A DNA stretch of 10,537 nucleotides from positions 1 to 10,537 of the forward strand of contig JBJOGJ010000134.1 in the NCBI GenBank assembly GCA_046048295.1, in the 5' to 3' direction. Position numbers and translations under genes: made by a program. This DNA comes from CBDCWA01 sp046048295 (GTDB taxonomy: Bacteria > Pseudomonadota > Alphaproteobacteria > Rhizobiales > Hyphomicrobiaceae). How positions within the stretch are numbered: the stretch's first letter is position 1; each line of letters begins with the position of its first letter. The notes beneath the pieces are model-generated. The model saw only the letters and a list, made by a program, of their open reading frames with translations, was not told where the DNA came from and ran no database searches. Shown in pieces: positions 1-7,131 of the stretch.

Positions 1-184
1 CGGACTGGGCGCCCACTTCAAGCCGATTGCCGAGAAGCTGCGCGCCAACGAGACGAAAATACTCGGTGAGCTCAACGGCGTGCAGGGCAAGGCCGTCGAT
101 CTCGGCGGCTACTACCGCCCCGACATGACGAAGCTCTCTGCCGCCATGCGTCCGAGCCCGACCTTGAATGCTATAATCGGCTGA
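1..184 (+). CDS. icd: Monomeric NADP-dependent isocitrate dehydrogenase, C-terminal end (partial)
   Basis: Only the last 60 codons are present, read from base 2 and ending at TGA 182-184; the gene starts upstream of the window. The visible tail has the VDLGGYYRPD segment and the AAMRPSPTLNAIIG terminus. These match, from memory of the family, the C-terminus of the large (about 740-residue) monomeric isocitrate dehydrogenase, not the homodimeric type. The enzyme oxidatively decarboxylates isocitrate to 2-oxoglutarate with NADP in the cytoplasmic TCA cycle. 2-Oxoglutarate is also the ligand sensed by the PII protein encoded at the other end of the window, but nothing links the two genes beyond that. 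The stop lies 44 bp before the next start, with no clear terminator between them, so read-through is possible. Confidence 0.85.
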   Translation, partial: GLGAHFKPIAEKLRANETKILGELNGVQGKAVDLGGYYRPDMTKLSAAMRPSPTLNAIIG

Positions 185-228
185 CCACTGCCCAAACAAA
201 AAACACCAGCCACCGGAGTGAAACGACC

Positions 229-732
229 ATGGACAACGACACCAAGAAGACGATTCTGCGCATGATTCCCTACGGAATCTACGTGCTCACAGCCGATGAT
301 GGAAAAGGCAACATCGCCGCTGCAACAGTGAACTGGGTGACGCAAACCGCGTTTGCGCCACCACTCTTGGTCGTCGGGGTCAAGGCGGAGTCCGGCCCCT
401 TGGTCGTACTCAAAGAGGCGAAGGCGTTTGCGCTCAACATGCTGGGAAAAGAGCACAAAGGATTGGCCTTCGCATTCTTCAAACCCGTCGACGTCACGGA
501 AGGCAAGCTCAACGGCCAACCCTACCGCAACGGTTCGACGGGCGCACCGCTCCTCACCGGGGCACCGGGCTCAATAGAATGCCGGGTCAAGTCGATAATC
601 GAGGAGGGTGACCACCATATCGTCATTGGCGAAGTGGTCGATGCCCACATGACAAAGGCGATCGAAGGCCGTCCGGACACCGCGATCCTCGAGATGAAGG
701 ACCTCGGCGACAACGTATTCTACGGCGGCTGA
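229..732 (+). CDS. Flavin reductase-like (FMN-binding split-barrel) protein
   Basis: This 167-residue protein matches the flavin_reductase-like domain over its whole length. The N-terminal IPYGIYVLTA strand, the AAATVNWVTQTAFAPPLLVV segment (about residues 30-49), a central GxPLL segment (residues 105-111) and the late DHHIVIGEVVDA strand (about residues 128-139) are the usual family landmarks. Such proteins bind FMN as homodimers. They pass electrons from NAD(P)H or a redox protein to flavin, or act as flavoredoxin-like carriers. Length is normal for a single-domain member and no second domain, signal peptide or membrane segment is present. The ATG at 229 is supported by GGAG at 215-218 at good spacing. 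No oxygenase or rubredoxin partner gene is visible nearby, so its physiological acceptor is unknown. It ends 17 bp from the convergent TAXI gene. Confidence 0.8.
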   Translation: MDNDTKKTILRMIPYGIYVLTADDGKGNIAAATVNWVTQTAFAPPLLVVGVKAESGPLVVLKEAKAFALNMLGKEHKGLAFAFFKPVDVTEGKLNGQPYRNGSTGAPLLTGAPGSIECRVKSIIEEGDHHIVIGEVVDAHMTKAIEGRPDTAILEMKDLGDNVFYGG

Positions 733-749
733 AGCAATCGTCGTATTCC

Positions 750-1718
750 CTAGAGGTAGCCCTTCGTCGCCCAATAAGTCCGGGCAGCCGGATGCAGCGG
801 CACGCCGAGCGGTGCAGCAGGCGTGTCGATGCACATCTGGTCGAGCGGTAGCGGACCCGAACCATCCCACGGAATGATGTCCTTGCGGGCTTCGAGAGCG
901 GCGCACACCCGCTGCACCATATCGTCTGGAGCATCATCTCTGACGAACACCGGCCAGCCGCTGAAATCGAGTGTCGGAACGTCCTCTGGCAGCGTTGGAT
1001 ACTGCGCCTTCGAAAGCACGTCCCGCCGATAGCCCATTCCCTCGAGCCGAGCCAGCGTCTCTTCCTCGAGCCGCAGCACAGTCATGCCGGCAGGCACCAC
1101 CTGGTTCGCCCACCCATGCACACCCTCGTCGAAAAGGCCGGTGAGTTCGCCCCGCGATACGGCCTGGAACTTTTCGCTGCCGGGGCGCGGAATATGACCG
1201 ACCTTTTGCACTTCTCCGCCCCACGAGACGATATCCGCGCACGAGAACCCCGCCGCGGCAAAAATGTCGTCCAACATGTTGTGCAACCAATGCTCGGCAC
1301 GGCCCCGCAATGCGAGCTTCAGCGGATACTTGCGACGCCCGATGTCTTCGATCGACCTGAGACCGGTCGAATTGTGGACAGCAAACAGGCACTGGTCACG
1401 CGACGGCAGAACCGTGATCGCAGACACCGGCTGCGCCGAAGAAAAGGTTGATCCCTTGCCGCGATACGCAACGGTGAGCGCCGACGAAGGATTGAGGAAG
1501 GCAAGGTCCGCCTGGCCGTTGACGACCCGCGCGATACCGTCGAGCGTGCTCGAAGCACTGAGCCGGACGGGCGGCCCGCCACCCTCGACCTGCAGAATAA
1601 GGTCGGGCTCCCGATAGACCTGGTCGTCGTCCGCCGCCATGCCGGCCGCCATCTCGAGCACGAACCTTGCGCGCATGTTGGCCGCGTTGACCTTGCGCGG
1701 TGAACTCGTTTCCACCAT
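750..1718 (-). CDS. Orphan TAXI-family solute-binding protein without signal peptide
   Basis: The protein has 322 residues and resembles TAXI (TRAP-associated extracytoplasmic immunogenic) receptors. It shows a GQADLAFLNPSSALTVAYRG block (residues 68-87), an SIEDIG segment near 122-127, an ELTGLFDEGVHGW block (191-203), DFSGWP at 251-256 and the terminal PLGVPLHPAARTYWATKGYL (303-322). That terminus resembles the HPGAxxYYxExG ending of the family. The family normally binds small organic acids or amino acids in the periplasm. Here the N-terminus is hydrophilic, no signal peptide or lipobox is present, and the usual glycine-rich first segment is reduced. The start chosen is the ATG at 1718, preceded by GGAGAGG. 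An in-frame reading to 1964 exists, but it overlaps the upstream gene and adds no export signal; the ATG at 1730 is a close alternative. No TRAP permease genes are adjacent. It lies 110 bp downstream of the patatin gene on the same strand and is probably co-transcribed. Ligand and function are unknown. Confidence 0.72.
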   Translation of the reverse strand: MVETSSPRKVNAANMRARFVLEMAAGMAADDDQVYREPDLILQVEGGGPPVRLSASSTLDGIARVVNGQADLAFLNPSSALTVAYRGKGSTFSSAQPVSAITVLPSRDQCLFAVHNSTGLRSIEDIGRRKYPLKLALRGRAEHWLHNMLDDIFAAAGFSCADIVSWGGEVQKVGHIPRPGSEKFQAVSRGELTGLFDEGVHGWANQVVPAGMTVLRLEEETLARLEGMGYRRDVLSKAQYPTLPEDVPTLDFSGWPVFVRDDAPDDMVQRVCAALEARKDIIPWDGSGPLPLDQMCIDTPAAPLGVPLHPAARTYWATKGYL

Positions 1719-1828
1719 CGCCCTCTCCATTTCTTCCGTTTGATTGTGCCAGCGAGCATAGGCCTGCCCTGCCTCCAGGCCAAGGCCGCGGCACCGGCAG
1801 GCAGATGTCAGAACGGTAATATCAGCCA

Positions 1829-4096
1829 CTAGCGCGTTGCCGGCCGCTTGATGTTCTCCGTATCCTCGCCGAGGAGTTCCCGGCGGATGAGCTCGAACGT
1901 CATCTTGGTGGCCTCTGTCCGGCTTTCGGCAATGTTGACCATCGAACGGTGCGACAGGCGCCATCCCAGAGGTAGAAACGACTTCGAGCCATCGAGCATC
2001 ACATGATGGATGTCGTCGTGGCCGAGAAACGGCGTGTCCGGCATCACATATCGACTGTGCTTTGCCAGCATCTGGCTCGGAAGGCCGACGAGATACTGGT
2101 AGTCGTCATCGAAGAAGGACTGACGCAGGTGAATGGCGCGCGTTCGCGCACGCCGGGCATTGAGCATGGTGACCACGGGAGCAAGGATCTCACCTGGCTG
2201 CCCGGCGGAGAGGTCTGCATAAGCCCCCATGATCTGGTACGCGTAATCGTCCAGGGCGAAAACCATGATCGTCCTGATCTCGAAGCCTTCTTCCGGAAGC
2301 TCGCTGCAAAAGGCCGGCGGCATCATCGATTGATCGGATCTAGCTTTCTGACACTGACGGTTCATGGCCCGAAGCCGCGCCGCCATTTCAATTGCCAGCT
2401 CTAGTCCGCTGTTCTCGAAGTAGCCGCCGTCTACGAGATATAGCTTGTCACGGACTGCGCCGGTTCTGGTCTTCGGAGCCTCGCCACAATCACTGCTGTT
2501 CTCCGGCGATTTGTATATCCAGCCAGCCGGAGTGAGCAGGGGGAAACGCGCGCTCAATGATACGGCGGAGGCTAGGCTGGTATGGACCGCCCTTGCACCG
2601 TTGCAGAGCAGAGCAGAGATATGCAGCGCTGTCGGCGTGGCGGAAAGCACCAGCGGCCCCATGGTGATCCGAGCGCCCATCTCTACACTCGTAGCATTGA
2701 GAAAGAGCGCCGGAACACTCCCTGCCGCATCCCAGACGGAATTGATGCTGAGGTCGAAAGGATTGGCTTTGCTGTTCGCAGTAAAGAATTGCGCGCGCGC
2801 ATCAGCTATGCCTCGCTCTAATCCGCGCGCCCGGTCGAACGCGGCAATAGGATAGGGGATCAGCCGCTGCAGCATGTCCGGAAACAGGGTCGCGGCAACC
2901 AGTGGCGAGAGGAAATCGGATCGAAAGTACTCCGATATGCCTTCGACGACCGGCCCTTCCTCGACGATCTCGCTCTCGCAGGCTACGTCGCGCGACGCCA
3001 CGGCCCCCGTCCCCTCAAGGCCGTTATGAACGTGAGCCGCGAAGGCCGCCGCACCGAGGCTGCCACCTGAAACGGAGCTGATGGCAAAGACGTGCTGCGC
3101 GAAGTTCGGGCAGGTCGCCTGCATTCGAGCGAGAAAGGACGCAACATGGTAACCGGCGTAAATACCGCCACCCTCCGCGGCCACGAGATAGACCGGATAG
3201 GGCTTTCCGCGCCCGGCATAATGATCGCGGTCGGGCCGCTGCCGCAGCCAGGCGACGAAACCCTGCTCGGTGGTCATTTGCTGATTGCCGAGCGTATGGG
3301 CTACCTTGTGGTTGTCCGTCCATCCCATCGCCGAGAAGAAGACGGCACACGCAACGACGAGAACCGTGACGGGTATGCCTGTCTTGTGGTAGGCGCGCGC
3401 GAAACCGACGAGTACGAACGACAACGACGCCAGGAACAGGAAGACGGTGGCTGGCGTGCCGAGCGCCCAGGGTAGGGCGGTCGGCCACCAGACGACGGCC
3501 AGACTGAATGCCACGATGGCCAACGCGCCGATGCCGAACCCGACCGGTGAGGACAAGCGTTCCGCGATGCGCTCGAGTGTCGGCCGCAACAGGTACGTCA
3601 GTAGTCCAAGCAAGAGTACTTGGAGCACCAGAATGCAGGCCGTCGCTGCGATGTATCGCCAGACGTCGGCGCGCAGCATTGCGGCCTCCGCCACACCCAG
3701 CGCATTGAACAGTCCGCCAAGGACTCCAACTACCGGCGCCAATGCCAGCAGCACCACCAGAGCGCAGCCTGCAACCGGTAACGTGCGCGGACCAGCCGAT
3801 GCATTTCGCCCTAGTGCCAGCAGGTGCAGCCCGCCAAGCCACATAAAGAGCGTCGCAACGAGACCGAATGCCATCGCGACCAGGATTGGCAGCCCGGCGC
3901 CGAGGTAGATTGGAACCAACCCGAACGACAGAGGCTTGTCCGCCGCTCCCCGCTCGATGAGGCGGTTCGTGAACGTCTCGATGTCGATAAGGTAAAGCTC
4001 GACCATCTGCGGCGGCTGCGACAGTACCAGGTACGCCAGACCCGCAACGAACACGACCGGCAGCAACCGTACGACAGTTTCCCACGAATGGCGCAT
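1829..4096 (-). CDS. Membrane-anchored patatin-like phospholipase
   Basis: The protein has 755 residues. The first ~257 hold about seven hydrophobic helices (near 10-28, 66-95, 108-131, 148-170, 185-206, 214-233 and 241-257). The rest is a patatin-type acyl hydrolase domain: an AAEGGGIYAG oxyanion-type loop (306-315), the GGSLG elbow with candidate nucleophile Ser346, and the VDGG motif with candidate catalytic Asp556. Patatins hydrolyse acyl esters of lipids with a Ser-Asp dyad. Basic residues at the N-terminus and around 97-104, 172-180 and 234-238 suggest N-in topology. With seven helices, that would put the catalytic domain in the periplasm. Six cysteines (329, 373, 498, 537, 582, 597) lie in that domain and could form disulfides. 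The ATG at 4096 follows a GGGGGGAGG run at short spacing. The substrate is not predictable. The TAXI gene follows on the same strand. Patatin assignment is strong; topology is inferred. Confidence 0.82.
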   Translation of the reverse strand: MRHSWETVVRLLPVVFVAGLAYLVLSQPPQMVELYLIDIETFTNRLIERGAADKPLSFGLVPIYLGAGLPILVAMAFGLVATLFMWLGGLHLLALGRNASAGPRTLPVAGCALVVLLALAPVVGVLGGLFNALGVAEAAMLRADVWRYIAATACILVLQVLLLGLLTYLLRPTLERIAERLSSPVGFGIGALAIVAFSLAVVWWPTALPWALGTPATVFLFLASLSFVLVGFARAYHKTGIPVTVLVVACAVFFSAMGWTDNHKVAHTLGNQQMTTEQGFVAWLRQRPDRDHYAGRGKPYPVYLVAAEGGGIYAGYHVASFLARMQATCPNFAQHVFAISSVSGGSLGAAAFAAHVHNGLEGTGAVASRDVACESEIVEEGPVVEGISEYFRSDFLSPLVAATLFPDMLQRLIPYPIAAFDRARGLERGIADARAQFFTANSKANPFDLSINSVWDAAGSVPALFLNATSVEMGARITMGPLVLSATPTALHISALLCNGARAVHTSLASAVSLSARFPLLTPAGWIYKSPENSSDCGEAPKTRTGAVRDKLYLVDGGYFENSGLELAIEMAARLRAMNRQCQKARSDQSMMPPAFCSELPEEGFEIRTIMVFALDDYAYQIMGAYADLSAGQPGEILAPVVTMLNARRARTRAIHLRQSFFDDDYQYLVGLPSQMLAKHSRYVMPDTPFLGHDDIHHVMLDGSKSFLPLGWRLSHRSMVNIAESRTEATKMTFELIRRELLGEDTENIKRPATR

Positions 4097-4473
4097 AGCC
4101 TCCCCCCAGAGGTAGAGTTATTGCGCACAGGCTAGCCGACCTCCGACCAGGACGGGAGTGCCACCGGACCCGAATTGTCGGAAGTTTCCGCTCCGGCGCG
4201 ATGATTGACTTTGCAGCACCGTTGGCTCATAACCCCCACCAATCCAGTCGCTCCGAAACGAGCGGCCGCTCTGCACATGGCTCGTACCCATCCAGGTCCG
4301 GCCGGGAGGCAGGGAGGTCAACATCCGCCAGCGCGTTGCGCCCGTGGGTGCGTTTGGCTATTGCCCGATCGCATCCGGCAGACGCGAGCGTCGCGGCATG
4401 TGGTAGGCGCGGCAGGATACTATATTCTGGTTAAGACTGACCCGTCCGCAGCCAGAAACCGCTAGAGGCCAAC
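4097..4473 (+). other. Gene-free stretch between the divergent patatin and ffh genes
   Basis: This 377-bp interval separates two divergently transcribed genes and must hold their promoters. Short open readings on both strands (for example 4118-4324 on the minus strand and 4205-4465 on the plus strand) have no recognisable protein content and no convincing ribosome-binding site. It contains a perfect 12-bp palindrome, GAGCGGCCGCTC, at 4260-4271. Its left half can instead pair with CGCTC at 4249-4253. A tRNA-anticodon-like GGCTCATAACCC lies at 4224-4235, and an SRP-RNA-like CCAGGTCCGG lies near 4292-4301. Neither is embedded in a full RNA structure that I can draw. Confidence 0.5.
4421..4426 (+). 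promoter_or_regulatory. Possible -10 element for ffh
   Basis: TATATT lies about 48 bp before the ffh GTG, in a small AT-rich patch inside an otherwise GC-rich interval. At the matching distance upstream (about 4397-4403, CATGTGG) there is no good TTGACA-like -35. The call rests on the -10 alone and is tentative. Confidence 0.3.
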
Positions 4474-6006
4474 GTGTTCAATTCGCTCTCAGATCGCCTG
4501 TCAGGCATCTTCGACAAGCTGACCCGCCGCGGCGCACTGACCGACAGCGACGTCGCCGAGGCGATGCGCGAGGTTCGCCGCGCGCTGCTCGAGGCGGACG
4601 TTGCCCTCGAGGTTGTCCGCGCCTTCACTGACAGGGTACGGGAAAAGGCGGTCGGCCAGCAGGTCGTGAAGTCGATCACGCCGGGCCAGATGGTGGTCAA
4701 GATCGTCCACGACGAACTGGTCACCACCCTTGGCTCCGACGCCGAGCCGATCGACCTCAATGCATCGCCGCCGGTCACCATCATGCTGGTCGGCCTGCAG
4801 GGCTCCGGCAAGACGACATCCTGCGCCAAGATCGCCAAGCGCCTGACAGACCGCGAGAAGAAGAAGGTCCTGATGGCCTCCCTCGACACGCGCCGCCCGG
4901 CCGCCATGGAACAGCTGAAGGTGCTGGGCGAGCAGACAGGCGTCGACACGCTGCCAATCGTCACCGGCCAGGCGCCGCTGCAGATCGCCGAACGTGCCAG
5001 CCAGGCAGCCAGGCTTGGCGGCTACGATGTCGTCCTTCTCGATACCGCCGGCCGGGTCACTGTCGACGAGGCCCTGATGGCCGAGGTCGCCAACGTCAAG
5101 ACCAAGACGCATCCGCACGAGGTGCTGCTGGTCGCCGACAGCCTCACCGGCCAGGATGCGGTGAACACCGCCAAGGCATTCGACGGCCGCATCGGCATCA
5201 CCGGCATCGTTCTGACCCGGGTCGACGGCGACGGCCGCGGCGGCGCGGCACTGTCCATGCGCGCCGTGACCGGCAAGCCGATCAAGCTGATGGGCACCGG
5301 CGAGAAATGGGACGCGCTCGAGGAATTCCACCCAGAGCGCATTGCCAACCGCATCCTCGGCATGGGCGACATCGTCAGCCTGGTCGAGCGGGCGGCAGAG
5401 ACGATCGAGGCCGACGAGGCCAAGAAGATCGCCGAGAAGATGAAGAAGGGCACCTTCGATCTCGACGACCTTTCGGCCCAGCTTCGCCAGATGCAGAAGC
5501 TCGGCGGCATGGGCGGCGTGCTCGGCATGCTGCCGGGCGTCGGCAAGATCAAGAGCCAGATCGCCGAGGCCAACCTCGACGACAGCATCCTGAAGCATCA
5601 GCTCGCCATCATCTCCTCGATGACCAAGAAGGAGCGCACGTCGCCCAAGCTCATCGACGGCAAGCGCCGCCGCCGCATCGCTGCCGGCTCCGGCACCAAG
5701 GTCGAGGACGTCAACAAGCTCCTGAAGATGCACCGCCAGATGGCGGACATGATGAAGAAGATGGGCAAGAACAAAGGCCTCATGTCGAAGATGTTCGGCG
5801 GCATGGGCGGCGGCGGCATGCCCGAGCCGACACCCGAGATGCTCGACGACCTGAAGAAGGGCAAGCTGCCAAAAGGCATGCCGGGCCTGCCGCCCGGGCC
5901 GTTGCCCAAAGGTTTCCCGGGCCTCGGCGGAGGCGGCGGCGGACTTCCCGGACTCGGCGGCTCACGTTTCCCGGGCCTTCCCGGCCTCCCCGGCAAGAAG
6001 AAGTAG
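4474..6006 (+). CDS. ffh: Signal recognition particle GTPase Ffh (SRP54)
   Basis: Ffh binds 4.5S RNA and signal sequences of nascent membrane proteins and delivers ribosomes to FtsY at the inner membrane. The 510-residue product has the N domain (about 1-90), then the G domain with the P-loop GLQGSGKT (107-114), DTAGR (190-194), the guanine-specificity motif TRVD (248-251) and GTGEK (274-278). The M domain follows from about 300, with methionine-rich helices and the RNA-binding RRRRIAAGSGT segment (398-408). The start is GTG at 4474, with AGAGG at 4464-4468; the reading begins MFNSLSDRLSGIFDKL, the standard family N-terminus. The last ~60 residues are an unusual Gly/Pro/Leu-rich tail with collagen-like GxP steps ending in KKK. 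It heads the ffh-rpsP-rimM cluster, with 63 bp before rpsP. Confidence 0.97.
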   Translation: MFNSLSDRLSGIFDKLTRRGALTDSDVAEAMREVRRALLEADVALEVVRAFTDRVREKAVGQQVVKSITPGQMVVKIVHDELVTTLGSDAEPIDLNASPPVTIMLVGLQGSGKTTSCAKIAKRLTDREKKKVLMASLDTRRPAAMEQLKVLGEQTGVDTLPIVTGQAPLQIAERASQAARLGGYDVVLLDTAGRVTVDEALMAEVANVKTKTHPHEVLLVADSLTGQDAVNTAKAFDGRIGITGIVLTRVDGDGRGGAALSMRAVTGKPIKLMGTGEKWDALEEFHPERIANRILGMGDIVSLVERAAETIEADEAKKIAEKMKKGTFDLDDLSAQLRQMQKLGGMGGVLGMLPGVGKIKSQIAEANLDDSILKHQLAIISSMTKKERTSPKLIDGKRRRRIAAGSGTKVEDVNKLLKMHRQMADMMKKMGKNKGLMSKMFGGMGGGGMPEPTPEMLDDLKKGKLPKGMPGLPPGPLPKGFPGLGGGGGGLPGLGGSRFPGLPGLPGKKK

Positions 6007-6069
6007 CCGGAAGAATTCAACTAACCAACCAACCATAGCTAGATAATCAGAACACAGAAGGAACTATCG

Positions 6070-6480
6070 ATGGCAGTCAAGATTCGTCTCGCCCGTGGCG
6101 GCACCAAGAAGCGGCCGTTCTACCGGATCGTCGCCGCCGACGCCAACTCGCCGCGCGACGGCCGCTATATCGAGCGCGTCGGCAGCTACGACCCGATGCT
6201 GCCCAAGGACAGCGCGGAACGTGTCAAGCTCGATCTCGAGCGCTGCAAGTACTGGCTCTCCGTCGGCGCCCAGCCGACCGACCGCGTCGCCCGCTTCCTC
6301 GACAAGGAAGGCCTGATGAAGCGGACGCAGAAGAACAACCCGCAGAAGGCTCTGCCCGGCAAGAAGCGCCAGGAGCGTGAAGCTGCCGAAGCCGAGGCGA
6401 AGAAGGCCGCGGAGGAAGCAGCCGCTGCTGCTGCCGCCACACCGGCCGAGGGTGAAGGCGGCGACCAGCCGGCGGCGTGA
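6070..6480 (+). CDS. rpsP: 30S ribosomal protein S16
   Basis: S16 binds 16S rRNA early in small-subunit assembly. The product starts MAVKIRLARGGTKKRPFYRI, the family signature, and continues through RDGRYIERVGSYDP (29-42) and the YWLSVGAQPTDRV block (61-73). The conserved core ends near residue 85. The remaining ~50 residues form a basic linker followed by an Ala/Glu-rich, probably helical tail with a run of alanines (117-123). This makes the protein 136 residues, clearly longer than the roughly 80-90 of short S16 proteins; alphaproteobacterial S16 proteins are often extended this way. AAGGA at 6058-6062 supports the ATG at 6070. It lies between ffh and rimM on the same strand. Confidence 0.97.
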   Translation: MAVKIRLARGGTKKRPFYRIVAADANSPRDGRYIERVGSYDPMLPKDSAERVKLDLERCKYWLSVGAQPTDRVARFLDKEGLMKRTQKNNPQKALPGKKRQEREAAEAEAKKAAEEAAAAAAATPAEGEGGDQPAA

Positions 6481-6503
6481 AGGTGGTTCTCGCTGCCCTA
6501 CAA

Positions 6504-6545
6504 CTGACGTCACCCCGGCGAAGGCCGGGGCCTGGACACATCGGA
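6504..6545. repeat. REP-like palindrome between rpsP and rimM
   Basis: CCCCGGC (6513-6519) and GCCGGGG (6524-6530) form a perfect 7-bp stem closed by the tetraloop GAAG. The flanks read GACGTCA before and CCTGGACAC after. The core CACCCCGGCGAAGGCCGGGG matches, from memory, a family of short palindromes scattered between genes in many alphaproteobacteria. It has no T-run, so it is not a standard intrinsic terminator. It sits within the 105-bp gap of a presumed operon, where it could pause transcription or protect the upstream mRNA end. Only one copy lies in this window, so the repeat status rests on recognition. Confidence 0.6.
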
Positions 6546-6585
6546 TGTGGAGCACGACAGGGGTCATGCAGTAAACTTCTGAGCC

Positions 6586-7131
6586 ATGACCACCACACCC
6601 AACCGCGTCCTCCTCGGCCATATCGCCTCCGCCCACGGCATCAAGGGCGAAGTGCTCATCAAGTCCTATGCGGCGGTCCCCGAGGACATCGCCGCGTATG
6701 GCCCGTTGTCGGATGAAGAAGGCGCGCGCACCTTCTCGATCGTATCTCTGAGGCCGTCCAACAAGGGGCTCATCGCCCGCATCGAAGGCGTGGGCGACCG
6801 CAACGCGGCAGAAGCACTCAAGGGCACCGGCCTCTACGTCGACCGCGACGTGCTCCCCGAACCCGAGGACGACGGCGAGTTCTACGTCACCGATCTCGTC
6901 GGCCTCGATGCCGTCGATACCGCCGGCAACAGGTTTGGCGAGATCGTCGCGGTACAGAACTTTGGCGCCGGCGACCTGCTCGAGATACGCCTCACCCGCA
7001 GGAAACAGACGGAGTTCGTCTCATTCGAGGAACGCTTCGTGCCGGAGGTGGACGTGGCGGCAAGGCGCGTTGTCGTGGATCTGCCGTCCGATGAACCGGA
7101 CGATGACGGGCCCGAGGACAACCAGCCCTAG
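6586..7131 (+). CDS. rimM: Ribosome maturation factor RimM
   Basis: RimM assists 16S rRNA processing and assembly of the 30S head, binding near S19. The 181-residue product has the N-terminal LGHIASAHGIKGEV motif (10-23) of the RimM barrel domain. A C-terminal PRC-barrel-like domain begins near EFYVTDLVGL (98-107) and runs through VVVDLP (162-167). An acidic tail of Asp/Glu and Pro finishes the protein. There is no strong ribosome-binding site before the ATG at 6586, so translation may be weak or depend on the upstream context. It is the third gene of ffh-rpsP-rimM, but trmD and rplS, which normally follow, are absent. Its TAG stop (7129-7131) overlaps the stop of the convergent ubiH-like gene inside the tetranucleotide CTAG. 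Confidence 0.95.
   Translation: MTTTPNRVLLGHIASAHGIKGEVLIKSYAAVPEDIAAYGPLSDEEGARTFSIVSLRPSNKGLIARIEGVGDRNAAEALKGTGLYVDRDVLPEPEDDGEFYVTDLVGLDAVDTAGNRFGEIVAVQNFGAGDLLEIRLTRRKQTEFVSFEERFVPEVDVAARRVVVDLPSDEPDDDGPEDNQP

Noticed and set aside
733..749. Bidirectional terminator between the convergent flavin reductase and TAXI genes
   Set aside because: The 17-bp gap contains no inverted repeat or T-run.
1761..1781. Terminator hairpin between patatin and TAXI genes
   Set aside because: GGCCTG/CAGGCC forms only a 6-bp stem with a 9-nt loop and no T-run on either strand.
1719..1964. N-terminal extension of the TAXI gene to 1964
   Set aside because: It overlaps the 3' end of the patatin gene, has no family similarity or export signal, and the ATG at 1718 has a good ribosome-binding site.
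4224..4235. Methionine tRNA anticodon arm (GGCTCATAACCC)
   Set aside because: No D-arm, no GGTTCRA T-loop and no acceptor pairing at the right distances.
4291..4313. SRP (4.5S) RNA apical motif next to ffh
   Set aside because: CCAGGTCCGG matches, but the following GCCGGGAGGCAGGG departs from the conserved GGAA tetraloop and AGCAG side, and no long flanking helix could be drawn.
4721..4732. Loss of the canonical Lys in the Ffh guanine-specificity motif (TRVD instead of TKxD, residues 248-251)
   Set aside because: TRVDGDGRGG is, to my knowledge, the common form in alphaproteobacterial Ffh, so it is not an anomaly. The coordinates given are approximate; the motif itself is encoded near 5215-5226.
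4501..5733. 410-codon open reading opposite ffh
   Set aside because: It is an antisense shadow produced by strong GC codon bias in ffh; the translation is rich in Leu, Ala and Asp without recognisable motifs.
5307..6038. Long +1-frame reading within ffh
   Set aside because: Arg/His/Pro-rich out-of-frame shadow of the ffh M domain; no domain or independent start.
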